In this document: positions 1 to 9,819 of the stretch, in pieces
Layout: each line of letters opens with the position of its first letter
Numbering within the stretch: position 1 is the first letter of the stretch
NCBI GenBank assembly: GCA_037447655.1
Contig: JBBHKE010000793.1
Location: 412,097 to 435,491, forward strand
Reading direction: 5' to 3'
DNA: 23,395 nt
Source: Zygnema cylindricum
Taxonomy: Eukaryota; Streptophyta; Zygnematophyceae; Zygnematales; Zygnemataceae
Program-made: the position numbers and the translations under genes
Notes under the pieces: model-generated
What the model saw: the letters and a program-made list of their open reading frames with translations, nothing else
Told to the model about the DNA's origin: nothing
Database searches by the model: none

Positions 1-315
1 CTTTGACAAAATGCCATTTAATCCGGATATGTTTCATCCTTTTGTGAAACACTGGTTTCTTCGCTAACGCAATCGAACTCATGCTGTCAGAATAAATCGT
101 CATACAGCCAATGGGAACGCTTAACTCACTCAACATCTCGTTAATCCAAATATAAGCCTTCGATGCATGACATGCAACCATATACTCAGATTCTGTAGAA
201 CTCAGCGCAACCGTAGGTTGTAGCCTAAAACTCCATGAGATCGTGGCTCCTCCAAAAATAAATGCATACCCTGACGTGGACTTACTTTAATGAAAAATAG
301 CCGCCTCAATCCGCG
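1..315 (-). pseudogene. Element A RNase H domain (partial, decayed)
   Basis: Minus-strand translation gives a copia-type RNase H. It contains the hallmark stretch ALSSTESEYMVAC (about 180-225), followed by an IYSDSMSSIALA segment that corresponds to the usual DNQSA block, and the conserved H of the HIRI motif. In the family this domain removes the RNA strand of the RNA-DNA hybrid during reverse transcription. The upstream join to RT (about 240-330) has lost its frame, so the domain is no longer joined to RT in one ORF. The window edge truncates the C-terminal end. Confidence 0.75.
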
Positions 316-1390
316 TCACAATAACCAACACAATCCAAAAAACTTGTCCGAGGTGAACGTAAGTCCAAGATTTATCGTTCCAACCAAATAACGAAAGATG
401 CGACGTACGGCCTCACAATGCGCCTTCTTTAGCTCGTGACAATAACGGTTGACGATAAAAACTGCGGCCGAAATATCTGGACGAGTACCAACGCTAAGGT
501 ACATAAGTGAGCCAACCGCCTCTCGATATGGTACCTCGACAATATCCTTCTCTTCAAACTTACGAATGTGTAGATTTGCATCCAGCGGCGTAAAAAGCGG
601 TTTAGCGTCAGTCATACCAAATTCTTCCAAAACCTCCTTACAATATTGAGCTTGACTCAATTTAATTTTCCCCTCTTTGTCTCGTATCACTTCAATTCCC
701 AAAATATTATGTACCTCTCCAAAATCCGTTACTATGAAATGTAATCCAAGATAACGTTTCAACTCATTAATGTGCTCCAACTTGTCGCATGCCATGAAGA
801 AATCATCCACATAAACAGAAAAGATGATTTGGTCAACGCCTTCACCTTTCACGTAAACTCTAGAATTGGACGTGGTCCGTACGAATCCAAATTTCAATAG
901 TACTTGACGAAGTCTCAAATACATGTGCGCATACATTTCCTTCCTGCGACGGAGACATGCCTTCATGTAGCTTTTTATACCCCACTTCCTACAATTCTCC
1001 ATTCAAAAACGTTGTTTTAACGTCCATTTGATGGACGTGCTTCTTCCCCGTCGCTCCAAGAGCAATAATAATCCGTATTGAGTTGAACTTCACCACGGGA
1101 GCATAAGTCTCCTTAAAATTGATTCCCTCACGTTGTTCGAAGCCCTTACAAACTAGCCGCGCCTTGTACTTAATAATCTCTCCCGAAGCTCCAGTCTTGG
1201 TCTTAAAGTCCCTCTTTGCATCAATCGCCTTTTCCCCCTACGGTAATTTCACCTCCTCAAAAGTTTGATTATCCATTACGAATTTAAATTCTCTCTCCCA
1301 CGCCGGTTTCCACTTACTCTCCCATTTAGCCGACCTCCTCACCTGGCGATAAGATTGAGGGTCGCTGGTCATATTTTCCGTAAGTGATTG
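316..1390 (-). pseudogene. Element A reverse transcriptase (broken)
   Basis: The RT domain reads from about 1390 down to 316. The first part (1390-1003) holds the start of the domain and the HQMDVKTTFLNGE block with the first catalytic Asp (about 1015-1055), but it has stops and a frame change before 1002. The second part is an open stretch of about 228 codons with the catalytic YVDD box (VYVDDFF, about 800-830), then KLSQAQYCKEVLEEF and the TRPDIS block typical of the copia RT/RNase H connection. The enzyme copies element RNA into DNA in the cytoplasmic particle. The lesion between the two halves makes it inactive. Confidence 0.85.
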
Positions 1391-1749
1391 CTATAAATGA
1401 AAATTTGTCTCCTTTGCATCGGAAAAGAAATAATGCGAATTTGATGCATTTTCCGTTTTTTGATTGTAAGAGAGTTTCTTTGGTTTCTTCCCCTTTGTAC
1501 TCCGAGAGCTCCTCCTAAGAACTTGCTCCTCCTCCTTTTCCTCTTTTTCTTCCTCGGATTCAATTTCAATTTCCTTCACCCTTGATTTAGAACTCGATTT
1601 AGAGCTTTTAGATTTCCGAATGTTCGAGGGCACTTGGGAATCCAAAGATCCGTTACTCTTCCTTTCAAATTCAATTTCCAACAATTTCCCCAATCTATTT
1701 TTCTGAGATTTCACATTCGGTTCATCGTGTGATTCCGAATCCCCATTGT
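1391..1749 (-). pseudogene. Element A charged linker between integrase and RT
   Basis: About 107 open codons rich in Lys, Ser and Glu, including a run of alternating Glu and Lys near 1520-1565. Copia polyproteins usually have a low-complexity, poorly conserved region at this position, between the integrase C-terminus and RT, and its location here fits that. No enzymatic motif is visible. A stop at about 1760 separates it from the integrase reading frame upstream. Confidence 0.55.
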
Positions 1750-2567
1750 ACGGAAATTTTTAAATTTCACTCTCATCATAATAATCCAAATTCTCTTTAA
1801 TATTCCCCACGGAATTCATAGCGGATTTGAGATCCTCGTGAAAATCCACATTCCGAGATTCCTCCACGGTGTGACGAGCCGGATCATATACTTGGTACAA
1901 ATTCCCCTTTGAACCATAACCGATAAAAATTCTCACCCAACTCCTCGGTGCAAATTTCCCCTTCCTCTTAATTGATTCCACATAAACCGTGGCATGATAT
2001 CCCCAAATTCTCAAATGATGAACCGTTAACTTTCTCCCACTCCATAACTCCTCGGGTGTTTTACTTCCGGAAACCGAAGTGAGTCGTTGATTACAAATAT
2101 ATTTTGCCGTAAGGATCGCATCTCCCCACAAAAACATCTCAGGTCCAGAGTTATGAATCATCCCACGGACCATTTCTTGTAAGGTACGATTCTTCCTCTC
2201 GGCCACTCTATTTGATTCGGGAGAATAAACCGCCGTAAATTGTTGCCTTATCCCCCACTCCTTACAATACCCCTCAAATGCAACAAACTCCCCTCCATTA
2301 TTCGACCGAGTAGACTTAAGCTTCTTATCAATTTGCCTTTCGTCCATTACATGCCACTCTTTAAATTTTTCAAATGCATCCGATTTTTTTTTCAATAAAT
2401 ACACCTATGACTTCCGAGAGAAATCATCAACAATCACCAAAAAATACTTATTACCTCCTATTGTCTCGGGTTTAATATGTCCACAAATTGTGGACAACCT
2501 CCAAAGGATTTTGAGCTCGATGCTTGATGTCTTTATTCGGATGGGATTTATGAATTTGACGACCCTT
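1750..2567 (-). pseudogene. Element A integrase catalytic core, 3' part after the insertion
   Basis: This resumes the integrase directly after the nested array. A basic segment (GRQIHKSHP, about 2535-2567) follows the CX2C pair on the far side of the array. Next come the core (GGNKYFLVIVDDFSRKS, about 2410-2460), the NGGEF block (about 2285-2310) and the glutamate block ESNRVAERKNRTL (about 2170-2220), then the GYHATVYV and FIGYGSKGNLY segments of the C-terminal part. The position normally occupied by the second catalytic Asp reads Asn (RSNNGGEF), and there is a stop at about 2403-2405 plus a frame change near 2480. In a live element this enzyme inserts the cDNA. Here it is dead on several counts. 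Confidence 0.85.
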
Positions 2568-2572
2568 GCTAC
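2568..2572. repeat. Target site duplication of the family B array, left copy (gctac)
   Basis: The 5 bases gctac directly abut LTR1 and are repeated exactly at 14010-14014 beside LTR3. Five bp is the usual duplication length for copia integrases. In element A's frame the bases read as part of the integrase, which confirms they were pre-existing target sequence. Confidence 0.92.
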
Positions 2573-2887
2573 TAAAATTTTGTGGTCTCCATTGACCCAC
2601 AAAATGAGCAGCCTATGTAAAGCCTCTAGGATAATATTTGCCCCTTCTACTTTCCCGCTGAATAAGCGCCACCCAGGCACACAAATATTCTGACAACTCT
2701 CACCCCTGTGAGGAAAAGACTCCCCTGAGTCAAACGCAAAAAGATTCACTAAATTTGCTCACCTGAGCAGTAAGTTATGGCTGGTCAAATATGACCTTTA
2801 TGGTTAGAAGCTCTCTTAGAGAGAGAGGTACCTAAATTTTACTAAGTCTTGGTCTGCCTACTACTAAACCCTAGTCAAATAGGAACA

Positions 2888-2895
2888 CTTTATAG
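2888..2895 (-). promoter_or_regulatory. LTR1 TATA-like box
   Basis: Minus-strand CTATAAAG at the position of the conserved CTATATAG of LTR2 and LTR3, with one base changed. As a 3' LTR it would drive outward, into the integrase remnant of element A, if active at all. Confidence 0.45.
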
Positions 2896-3290
2896 TACAA
2901 GAAGGTACAATGGACGATGTACTTATTGTACGACCATTGTACGACAAGGTCTACAAGGTGACACCTGTCAAATCGGAAGCCATGGTTCCTCCTCTCATCT
3001 TCTCCGGTATCAAATAATGTGGCGCCACGTGGCACTGCGTGACGATATCTCCGTATGCCGCCAAAAGCTCACTTTGCGTGGCGGCTATAATGCCGGCCGT
3101 CCGATCAAAACATATTTTACACGGTTCAGATTCGCGTACATGTAGGAATTGCTCCTTTTAGTTAGTCTGCTGTTAATTAGCTGTTGCGTTAATGTTTATA
3201 TATTTATGAAACCCGTCACGTGTATCGTTTCGTAACATCTACAATGTCACGGTAAGACATACGGCGTCACGAGCAGTTCCAAAAAATAAC

Positions 3291-3364
3291 GTGCGCGCCT
3301 TAATGGTTAAGGCGTTAGGCTATAGATAATCTAGAGGTCGCAGGTTCAAATCTAGACTTAGGCA
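3291..3364 (+). other. tRNA-like segment inside LTR1, antisense to the retrotransposon
   Basis: On the plus strand the segment has a D-arm-like hairpin (gccttaatggttaaggc, 3297-3313) that overlaps an A-box-like sequence, and a B-box-like ggttcaaatct at 3343-3353, spaced as in a tRNA gene. A T run follows at about 3368. The anticodon and acceptor stems do not pair, so this is not a functional tRNA. It may be a tRNA-derived relic such as a SINE head. LTR1 keeps a longer 5' part (gtgcgcgcc) than the other two LTRs. Confidence 0.45.
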
Positions 3365-3506
3365 TCATTTTAGCAAAATACCCTTTACTTCAAAAACTAC
3401 CACTTTCTAAATATTGCGGCAGCCATGGCGCGCCTTTGATCCTCACTCTCTTTCTTTAAAGAGAAGTAAAATAGGGAAGTGAACTATTAATTACCTCTTT
3501 TCAACA

Positions 3507-3520
3507 CTCCCCTCAATTCC
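3507..3520 (-). promoter_or_regulatory. Polypurine tract of copy I
   Basis: Minus-strand GGAATTGAGGGGAG directly abuts the LTR1 start TGTTG. This is the expected site and composition for the plus-strand DNA primer of an LTR retrotransposon. Confidence 0.85.
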
Positions 3521-3996
3521 TAGTCACTTTTCAATTTTAATCCACAGTTTTCTCTGCAATAAATCAACTTAGAATAAGACACTTGTTTTGTCATCATGTT
3601 AGCAATCATTTCTCTATCAGTTTTATGAACCAGTTTAATAATTTTATTTTCTACCTTCTCTCTGACAAAGCTTTGTCTAATATCCATATGGTTAGCTTTG
3701 AAGCGATGTTTCGGATTAGCTGCAATAGAGATAGCAGCTTGATTATCACAAAAAACATTTTGAGTTCTAGACTTCATGAACCCAAGTTCTTCAAGAAGAG
3801 ATTTAACCCACATTAATTCTTTGGTGGCAGCACAAGAAGCCATGTATTCAGCCTCCATAGTGGACTGAACAACTACTTTTTGTTACTTGCTACTCCAACA
3901 ACATGCACCAGATCCAATTTACAACACATATCCAGTCGTACACCTCCTTAAAGGCACATCTCCATAACTAGCATCACTCCTAGTGGTGATGTCTGT
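3520..3996 (-). pseudogene. Family B copy I RNase H domain (cut by gap)
   Basis: Minus-strand translation shows MEAEYMASCAATKELMWVKS, then FCDNQAAISIA with the active-site Asp, then HMDIRQSFVREKVE, the standard copia RNase H order. It corresponds base for base to 8730-9191 of copy II. A stop (in the segment just before the MEAEYMA block, about 3859-3880) interrupts it, and the upstream join to RT is lost in the assembly gap at 3997-4006. The C-terminal end stays open through the position where copy II is frameshifted (about 8790). Confidence 0.85.
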
Positions 3997-4006
3997 NNNN
4001 NNNNNN
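3997..4006. other. Assembly gap of 10 N
   Basis: Ten Ns interrupt copy I at the point matching 9191-9192 of copy II. About 446 bp of RT/RNase H present in copy II (9192-9637) are absent here, so the gap probably hides real sequence and its stated length is a placeholder. Confidence 0.95.
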
Positions 4007-4338
4007 ATCAAGTCTAGTGAGATATATAAATAAACTCCTACTCTTACCTCACTATAAATAACGATAAATACACCTACAAAACAACCAGAATTCGTTCAGA
4101 AATCTATTTTATTTGTTTGATTTCGCCCTAGAATCTACGTCAAAACTATACTTTCTAGAGCTGCTTCGTTTCATGTAAAACCCTTAAGTTTACCTCTCTC
4201 TATCTCCCTTATCTTAATATTCTGAGTAACTTTTTTCTTTGTTAGCCTTTATACGATCTTTTAAAAGTCTACCTTTTTTGTTTGCTACATGATGAGGATA
4301 CCTAAACTTCTTTCACAAACTCCCCTCACTTCTCTCTC
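4007..4338 (-). mobile_element. Unrelated insert in copy I, possibly a partial LTR with polypurine tract from another element
   Basis: This stretch has no counterpart in copy II; homology resumes exactly at ttctaagatcccg (4339 here, 9638 in copy II). Read on the minus strand it begins with a purine tract (about 4318-4338, including GTGAGGGGAG), followed by TGTGAAAGAAG, which resembles an LTR start after a polypurine tract. About 290 bases further there is an AT-rich TATA-like segment (about 4020-4035), where a U3 promoter could lie. It then runs into the gap. No coding motif is visible. The identity is inferred from arrangement only. Confidence 0.35.
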
Positions 4339-5283
4339 CTTCTAAGATCCCGCTTTAGTTTGTTTATTTTATCTAAAGACTTGCTTAAGACCAACAAAAC
4401 ATCCACATAAATAGCAATAAATATCACTCCATTCTCATCCTCAAATAAATATATAGAGTGATCTGAACTAATTCTGATATACCCCAAACCGGTCAAAAAT
4501 TCGTCGATCTTTATATTCCACTGTCGCGGGGATTGCTTAAGCCCATAGAGTGATTTTATCAGTGTGCAAACTTTGTTTTCTTCTCCACTTTCCATGAATC
4601 CTTCTGGTTGCCTCATGTAAATTTCTTCTTCCAACTCTCCATGCAAAAAGGTCATTTTAATATCCATCTGGTGGATTTCCACATCCTCCGCTGCGGCTAT
4701 ACTTAAAAGGATTCTAACAGAAGGAAATCTGACTACAGGTACAAAGGTTTACTTCGTAGTCTTCCCCCTCTTTTTGAGTATAACCTTTTGCAACTAACCT
4801 AGCTTTGTACTTCTCAATGGTATTATCCGGGTTTAATTTAAGCTTAAAAACCCACATACATCCGATTGGTTTTCAGTCCATTGGACAATCTACCAACTCC
4901 CATATATTAGCTTCTATGATAGAGGCCATTTTTTCATTTATAGCTGTGATCCATCGTCTACTTTCTAGAGTGTTTATGGCCTCTAAGTATGTTTGAGGTT
5001 TATCTGGGTAAGACATCTTTGTGAGTTGGTTATTTACTTGTCTTTCTTGAAGTGGTTTACTACTTTTTCTTCCCCCTTCAAAATCGGACGCCGTTATGGA
5101 AGGCATCCTTCGGTTTTGTTTAGGGAGATTTTCAGCTCCCCTATCTTCCAATTCCGGTGTCTCATAAAGTTCCTCATAGATTTCCACTTCGTATTGTGTT
5201 GTTGCCTCCTCCTTTGGTAGATCTGCAGATTTTTCTTTTTCTCCCTCTTCCTTCTCTTCAGTTTCAAAGTCAAAGTCAGAAAA
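4339..5283 (-). pseudogene. Family B copy I reverse transcriptase N-terminal half and preceding linker (broken)
   Basis: From about 5283 down: an acidic linker, then the RT start (YLEAINTLESRRWITAINEKM, about 4925-4990), the MDIKMTFLHGELEEEIYM block with the first catalytic Asp (about 4615-4665), SLYGLKQSPRQW, and the catalytic box, which reads YVDV instead of YVDD (about 4390-4410; GAT to GTT). That change alone should abolish polymerase activity. There are also frame changes near 4690-4870. Homology to copy II stops at 4339, where unrelated DNA begins. Confidence 0.85.
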
Positions 5284-6606
5284 CTAATCTGTTTCAAATC
5301 TGATTTTGACTTCCTTATTATATTTAAATGGATCAATGGACTTCTCTTCATTCATCACCACTATGTGTTTTACCAAAATTATTTTGCTCTTTCTCAAGTC
5401 ATACACTCGGTATCTTTTTGTGCTCTCATCATATCCTACAAGATATCCTGGCTTTCCTCTCCCCTCTAACTTCCATTTAGTTTTATCGGAATCCAAACTG
5501 TAGACTTGACTTCCGAAAACTCTCAAACTAGACAAATCAGGCTTTCTTCGTGTCCACCTCTCAAACGGAGTTTCCTCCTTATTTGCTAAAGTTAAGACTC
5601 TATTTTTGATGAAATTAGCATAGTTCATAGACTCCGCCCAAAACTGCAACCCTATCCTCTTATTAGTTAACATACATCTGGACATATCTCCTAAAGTTCT
5701 ATTTACTTTTTCTGCTACTCCATTTTGTTCCGGATTATAGGGAACAATTTCCTCATGACGAATTCCTTCATCATTAAGATATTGTTCAAATTCCCTTGAG
5801 GTGTATTCTTTCCCATTATCACTTCTTATCTCTTTTAAAAAGGTTTTATTTAGTTTTTCACTCTATACTTTATACTCTTTGAAACATCTTAATACCTCTG
5901 ACTTATGTCTGAGAAAGTATACCTTCGTGTATCTAGACCAATCATCTGTGATGGTTAACATCCATCTCTTCCTGCCATGTGAAGCATACCTAGCAGGTCC
6001 CCAAACATCAGTGTGAACTAGATCTAATACTTTCTCTCTCCTAAATATGGTTGCCTTTAGAAATGGAAATCTATGAATCTTCCCTTGGGCACATCCACTA
6101 CAATCATCAAAGGTCTCATCATCCTCAAAAGTAATACCCTCCACTATTCCTTTTTTCTTCATTTTCTTTAATCCATCTAGATGCACATGCCCCAACCTTT
6201 TATGCCAAAGCATCATCTCACTTGCACACGAGTAGAGAACACTCTTTTCATTGCAAAGAACAATTCTGAACATTCCTTGACTGCCCTTCTCAGCTATGAA
6301 ATAAACCTCATTATCAAAGCTTGCTGTGAAGATTCCTTTCCTAGTTCCTATTTCAAACTCCTTTTCATCTTGGACAGCTGTTTAGACTAGGTTCTTGCTA
6401 AGTTGTGGAATGTAAAGGACGTTTGAGAGTGTTACAATTGAGGCCTTTCCATCAACTAGAACTTTCAAGTCAACAGTTCCAATAAGACTTGTGGTTTCTA
6501 CTCTACCATCTCCGTACTCTATCTCAACTGTTGGGATCTTTCTCAGTTTAGTGAACCACCGCTTATCTTTGCACATATGGATTGAAGCCGTGAGTCTATG
6601 ATCCAC
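5284..6606 (-). pseudogene. Family B copy I protease-integrase region (broken)
   Basis: After the frameshift in the protease motif the frame continues with HMCKDKRWFTKLRKI and the protease body (about 6382-6606). Next comes the integrase zinc-binding region HKRLGHVHLDG ... DCSGCAQGKIHR (about 6060-6205), the core with VHTDVWGP (about 6000-6030), SDNGKEYTS (about 5800-5830) and the VNRTLGDM block (about 5690-5720), then the C-terminal FWAESMNYANFIKNRV and GYLVGYD segments. All three catalytic acidic residues are present, but a TAA near 6382 and a TAG near 5862 break it into three ORFs. Copy II has a sense codon at the same site as the latter (TGG). Confidence 0.88.
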
Positions 6607-7830
6607 CCATCCTCGGGTGGGTCCCTCTTACCTCCGAAAGCACACTTTTGTCTCCGTGGAATATTGACATGCTTTTTCAGTGTTTTTCGGATTAAGAAGA
6701 AGCTCCTCAAGCTCTTCTTCTTGTTTTGTTTTTCCTTCAACTTCCTCATCATGAACTTGAGTCAGGAAAGCCTTTTTCTCTCCTCCATCCCTTGAGGTTC
6801 TTTAACCATCTTTCAGTCGAAGATCTGCAAGTTTGATACAATCTGCCATATAGTGTCCCGGTTTCTTGCAGAAGTGACATAATCCTCCTCGAGAAGTTCC
6901 TCTCCCCTATCTATCAAATCTACCGCCTCCTTGTCCTCTTCCACCAAAGTTTGGATAAGGATCTTTCCCTCTCTCCTCATCAAGCTTCCACCAATCAGCT
7001 CTTGCAGACAATGCTTTAACACTTGGACTCCCTCTCCTAAGCTCTATGGTGCTTTCTTTCACTAAAATCATTCCAACTGTGTCATCCCAATTCCAATTGC
7101 TATCTCCTATGTCTTGCAATCGGTTAATGATATTCTCATACTCTTCACGTAGTTTCATCATTAATGTGTTCACTCTTTGTCTCTCGGACCATGAGTTACC
7201 TGCACTCTCTAACCCTCCAAATAATTCTCCTAAATCATTGCAATAATTATTCATACTTCCTCCTTTAGAAGTATAAGCTGCAATCTTATTTTCGGCCAAT
7301 TGTTGTTGCTGGAATGATCCACTCTTATATCTGTTAACTAGTGATATCCAAATCTGAGATGAAGATTTGACATGCATAAGGGGAATGGCAATGCCCTTTG
7401 CTACACTTTTAAGAATTAAGAGCTTAGCAACCTTGTTTTTGTAGTTCCACTTTTCATACTCTAATCTTTCGGTCTGAACCTTTGTCGCCATTTTTGGTGG
7501 TGCTCCTGCGCATATTGCCTTCGGCAATGGTGTCACTTGAGTTGCAACTCCTCCCTTTTCTCCTTCCATGACAATCTCCTCTTCTTCCTCATCTTCATCG
7601 TCGGTGATGGTGGCAGCAGTTCTACCAATTGTAGAGGCGGAGATGCCAGAAAAACGTGTCCCTCCAAACCCAGGTGGAGGTGGGCATCGAATTTGTCCAG
7701 ACATTATGCCCCATAGAAGCTCCTCAAATAGTTCTCCCTCCATCATCATTTCCCAATAAAAAAAGTCTGATCCATCAAATATGGGCACCTTAGAGGGTGG
7801 GCCCATAACTTGAAATTTTGTGGTCTCCAT
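6543..7830 (-). pseudogene. Family B copy I gag, ending in the frameshifted protease motif
   Basis: Structural protein that would form the cytoplasmic particle. The frame opens with METTKFQVMGPPSKVPIFDG at 7830. The ATG lies 20 bases inside LTR2, and codons 7-12 overlap the primer site. An acidic run of Glu/Asp (about 7565-7610), a helical gag core, a Gly/Arg-rich stretch and one zinc knuckle CHFCKKPGHYMADC (CX2CX4HX4C, about 6840-6885) follow. A TAG at about 6907 and a TAA at about 6810 interrupt it. The frame ends in WIIDSR at the protease active site, one base short of continuing into pol. Confidence 0.88.
7796..7810 (-). promoter_or_regulatory. Copy I primer-binding site (internal initiator tRNA-Met type)
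   Basis: Plus-strand ggtgggcccataact matches the anticodon-arm part of plant initiator tRNA-Met in 14 of 15 bases. The one mismatch is at the base touching the LTR, which would lie outside a tRNA fragment cut after position 39. The site abuts the end of LTR2. Confidence 0.8.
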
Positions 7831-8139
7831 TGACCCACAGAATGAGCAACCTATGTAAAGCCTCTAGGATAATATTTGCCCCTTCTACTTTCCCGCTGAA
7901 CAAGCGCCGCCCAGGAACACAAATATTCTGACCACTGTCACCCATGTGAGGAGAAGACTCCCTTGAGTCAAACACAAAAAGAATCACTGAATTTGCTCAC
8001 CTGAGCAGTAAGTTATAGCTGGTCAAAGATGACCTTTGTAGTTACAAGCTCTCTTAGAGAGAGAGGTACCTAAATTTTACTAAGTCTTGGTTTGCCTACT
8101 CACGACTTCCTACTTCTAAACCCTAGTCCAATAGGAACA

Positions 8140-8147
8140 CTATATAG
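8140..8147 (-). promoter_or_regulatory. LTR2 TATA box
   Basis: Palindromic CTATATAG, conserved in LTR3, about 330 bases before the LTR end. A promoter-proximal inverted repeat (gtacaatgg ... ccattgtac) lies just upstream on the minus strand. It would drive copy I. Confidence 0.6.
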
Positions 8148-8488
8148 TAGAAGAAGGTACAATGGACGATGTACTTATTGTACGACCATTGTACGACAAG
8201 GTCTACAAGGTGACACCTGTCAAATCGGAAGCCATGGTTCCTCCTCTCATCTTCTCCGGTATCAAATAATGTGGCGCCACGTGGCACCGCGTGACGATAT
8301 CTCCGTATGCCACCAAAAGCTCACTTCGCGTGGCGGCTATAATGCCGGCCGTCCTATCAAAACATATTTTACACGGTTCAAATTCGCGTACATGCAGGAA
8401 TTGCTCCTTTTGGTTAGTCTGCTGTTAATTAGCTGTTGCGTTAATGTTTAAATATTTATGAAACCCGTCGCGTGTATAGTTTCGTAAC

Positions 8489-8554
8489 GCCTTAATGGTT
8501 AAGGCGTTAGGCTATAGAGAATCTAGAGGTCGCAGGTTCAAATCTAGACTTAGG
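8489..8554 (+). other. tRNA-like segment inside LTR2, antisense
   Basis: Same D-arm-like hairpin (8489-8505) and B-box-like ggttcaaatct (8535-8545) as in LTR1, with the bases before gcc deleted. Confidence 0.45.
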
Positions 8555-8699
8555 CATCATTTTAGCAAAATACCCTTTACTTCAAAAACTGCCACTTTCT
8601 AAATATTACGGCAGCCATTGCGCGCCTTTCATCCTCACTCTCTTTCTTTAAAGCAAAAGTAAAATAGGGAAGTGAACTATTAATAACCTCTTTTCAACA

Positions 8700-8713
8700 C
8701 TCCCCTTAATTTC
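8700..8713 (-). promoter_or_regulatory. Polypurine tract of copy II
   Basis: Minus-strand GAAATTAAGGGGAG abutting the start of LTR2; two bases differ from the tract of copy I. Confidence 0.85.
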
Positions 8714-9391
8714 TAGTCACTTTTCAATTTTAATCGACAGTTTTCTCTGCAATAAATCAACTTAGGGGAAGGCATTGGTTTTGTCATCATGTCAGCAAAT
8801 CATTTCTCTATCACTTTTATGAACCAATTTAATAATTTTATTTTCCACCTTCACTCTGACAAAGCTTAGTCTAATATCCATATGCTTGGCTTTGAAGTGA
8901 TGTTTCAGATTAGCTGCAATAGAGATAGCAGCTTGATTATCACAAAAAACATTTTGACTTACAGACTTCATGAACTCAAGTTCTTCAAGAAGAGATTTAA
9001 CCCACATTAATTTTTTGGTGGCATCACAGGAAGCCATGTATTCAGCCTCCATAGTGGACTGAGCAACTACTTTTTGTTGCTTGCTACTCCAACAACATGC
9101 ACCGGATCCAATTTGCAACACATATCCAGTCGTACACCTTCTTAAAGGCACATCTCCATAAATGGCATCACTCCAAGTGGTGATGTCAGTGTGCTCCCCT
9201 CCCAAATGCAACCATAATTCTCTTGTCCCCACCTGATACCTCATCACCCTTTTGGCAGCCTCCCTGTCTCTCTTTCTTGGTTCATTTAGATTTCTACTAA
9301 GGACACCTACAACTGCAGCTATATCCGGACAGGTGCAATTCATAAAATAAATTAAACTTTCTACAATCTGCCGATAAGGAATATTTTCCAT
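8714..9391 (-). pseudogene. Family B copy II RT/RNase H connection and RNase H domain
   Basis: The frame from 9391 reads the RT-RNase H connection (CPDIAAVVGVLSRN, about 9270-9330), then WSDAIYGD, STMEAEYMASCDATKKLMW and FCDNQAAISIA, the diagnostic copia RNase H blocks with the expected acidic residues. One inserted T at about 8790, compared with copy I, shifts the frame and ends the ORF early within the final 25 codons. This is the better-preserved RNase H of the two copies and covers the part missing from copy I. Confidence 0.88.
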
Positions 9392-9819
9392 AAATTTTCT
9401 TTCTATCTCATCCGCCCATCATTAATGATAAATATTCCTCTCTCTTCACTTACCTCAAACACTTTCTTCAAATCCATAGGAGTAGTACTTCCGTTTGCTT
9501 TTTCCATCTGAAATTTTTCTAGCATATTAGCGATTGCTTCTTTTTGAGTGAGTCTTATAATTCTATTCCCTCTATCTCTCTCCATCTGAATTCCCAAAAT
9601 GTACTTTGCTTCGCCAAGATCTTTCATATCAAAATTGCTTCTAAGATCCCGTTTTAGTTTGTTAATTTTATCTAAGGACTTGCTTAAGACCAACAAATCA
9701 TCCACATAAATAGCAATAAATATCACTCCATTTTTATCCTCAAATAAATATATAGAGTGATCTGAACTAATTCTGATATACCCCAAACTGGATAGAAATT
9801 CGTGGAGCTTTACATTCCA
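9392..9819 (-). pseudogene. Family B copy II reverse transcriptase C-terminal half
   Basis: Contains the intact catalytic box IAIYVDDLLVLSKSL (about 9690-9735), FDMKDLGEAKYILGIQ and RLTQKEAIANMLEKF, in normal copia RT order. It is cut off from the N-terminal half by an in-frame TAG at about 9820 (CAG or similar in the ancestor; copy I has a sense codon there), and from RNase H by a frame change near 9395-9403. Confidence 0.88.

Larger units (their letters stand above)
2573..3506 (-). repeat. LTR1, 3' LTR of the array (934 bp)
   Basis: Homologous along its length to LTR2 and LTR3. On the minus strand it starts TGTTGAAAAGAGG, directly after the purine tract, and should end in CA. The last dinucleotide is TA here (C to T), whereas the other two LTRs keep TTTCA. 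Relative to the others it has about 60 extra bases (about 3230-3295) and lacks 14 bases near 2858, where the others show two copies of cctact around the missing part. A CACGTG G-box (3026-3031) lies in the U3 part and a TATA-like box at 2888-2895. Confidence 0.92.
7811..8699 (-). repeat. LTR2, central shared LTR (889 bp)
   Basis: Minus strand starts TGTTGAAAAGAGG after the polypurine tract of copy II and ends TTTCA at the primer site of copy I, so it serves both as 3' LTR of copy II and 5' LTR of copy I. G-box CACGTG at 8278-8283 in U3. It shares with LTR3 the absence of the 60-base segment seen in LTR1 and the presence of 14 bases that LTR1 lacks. Confidence 0.94.

Noticed and set aside
3291-3364. 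A functional tRNA gene
   Set aside because: A- and B-box-like motifs are present, but the anticodon stem and the acceptor stem do not pair, and the segment sits antisense in each LTR.
4007-4338. Part of the family B RT that has simply diverged
   Set aside because: Homology to copy II stops and restarts at sharp points (3996 and 4339), and the sequence between does not translate to any RT or RNase H block.
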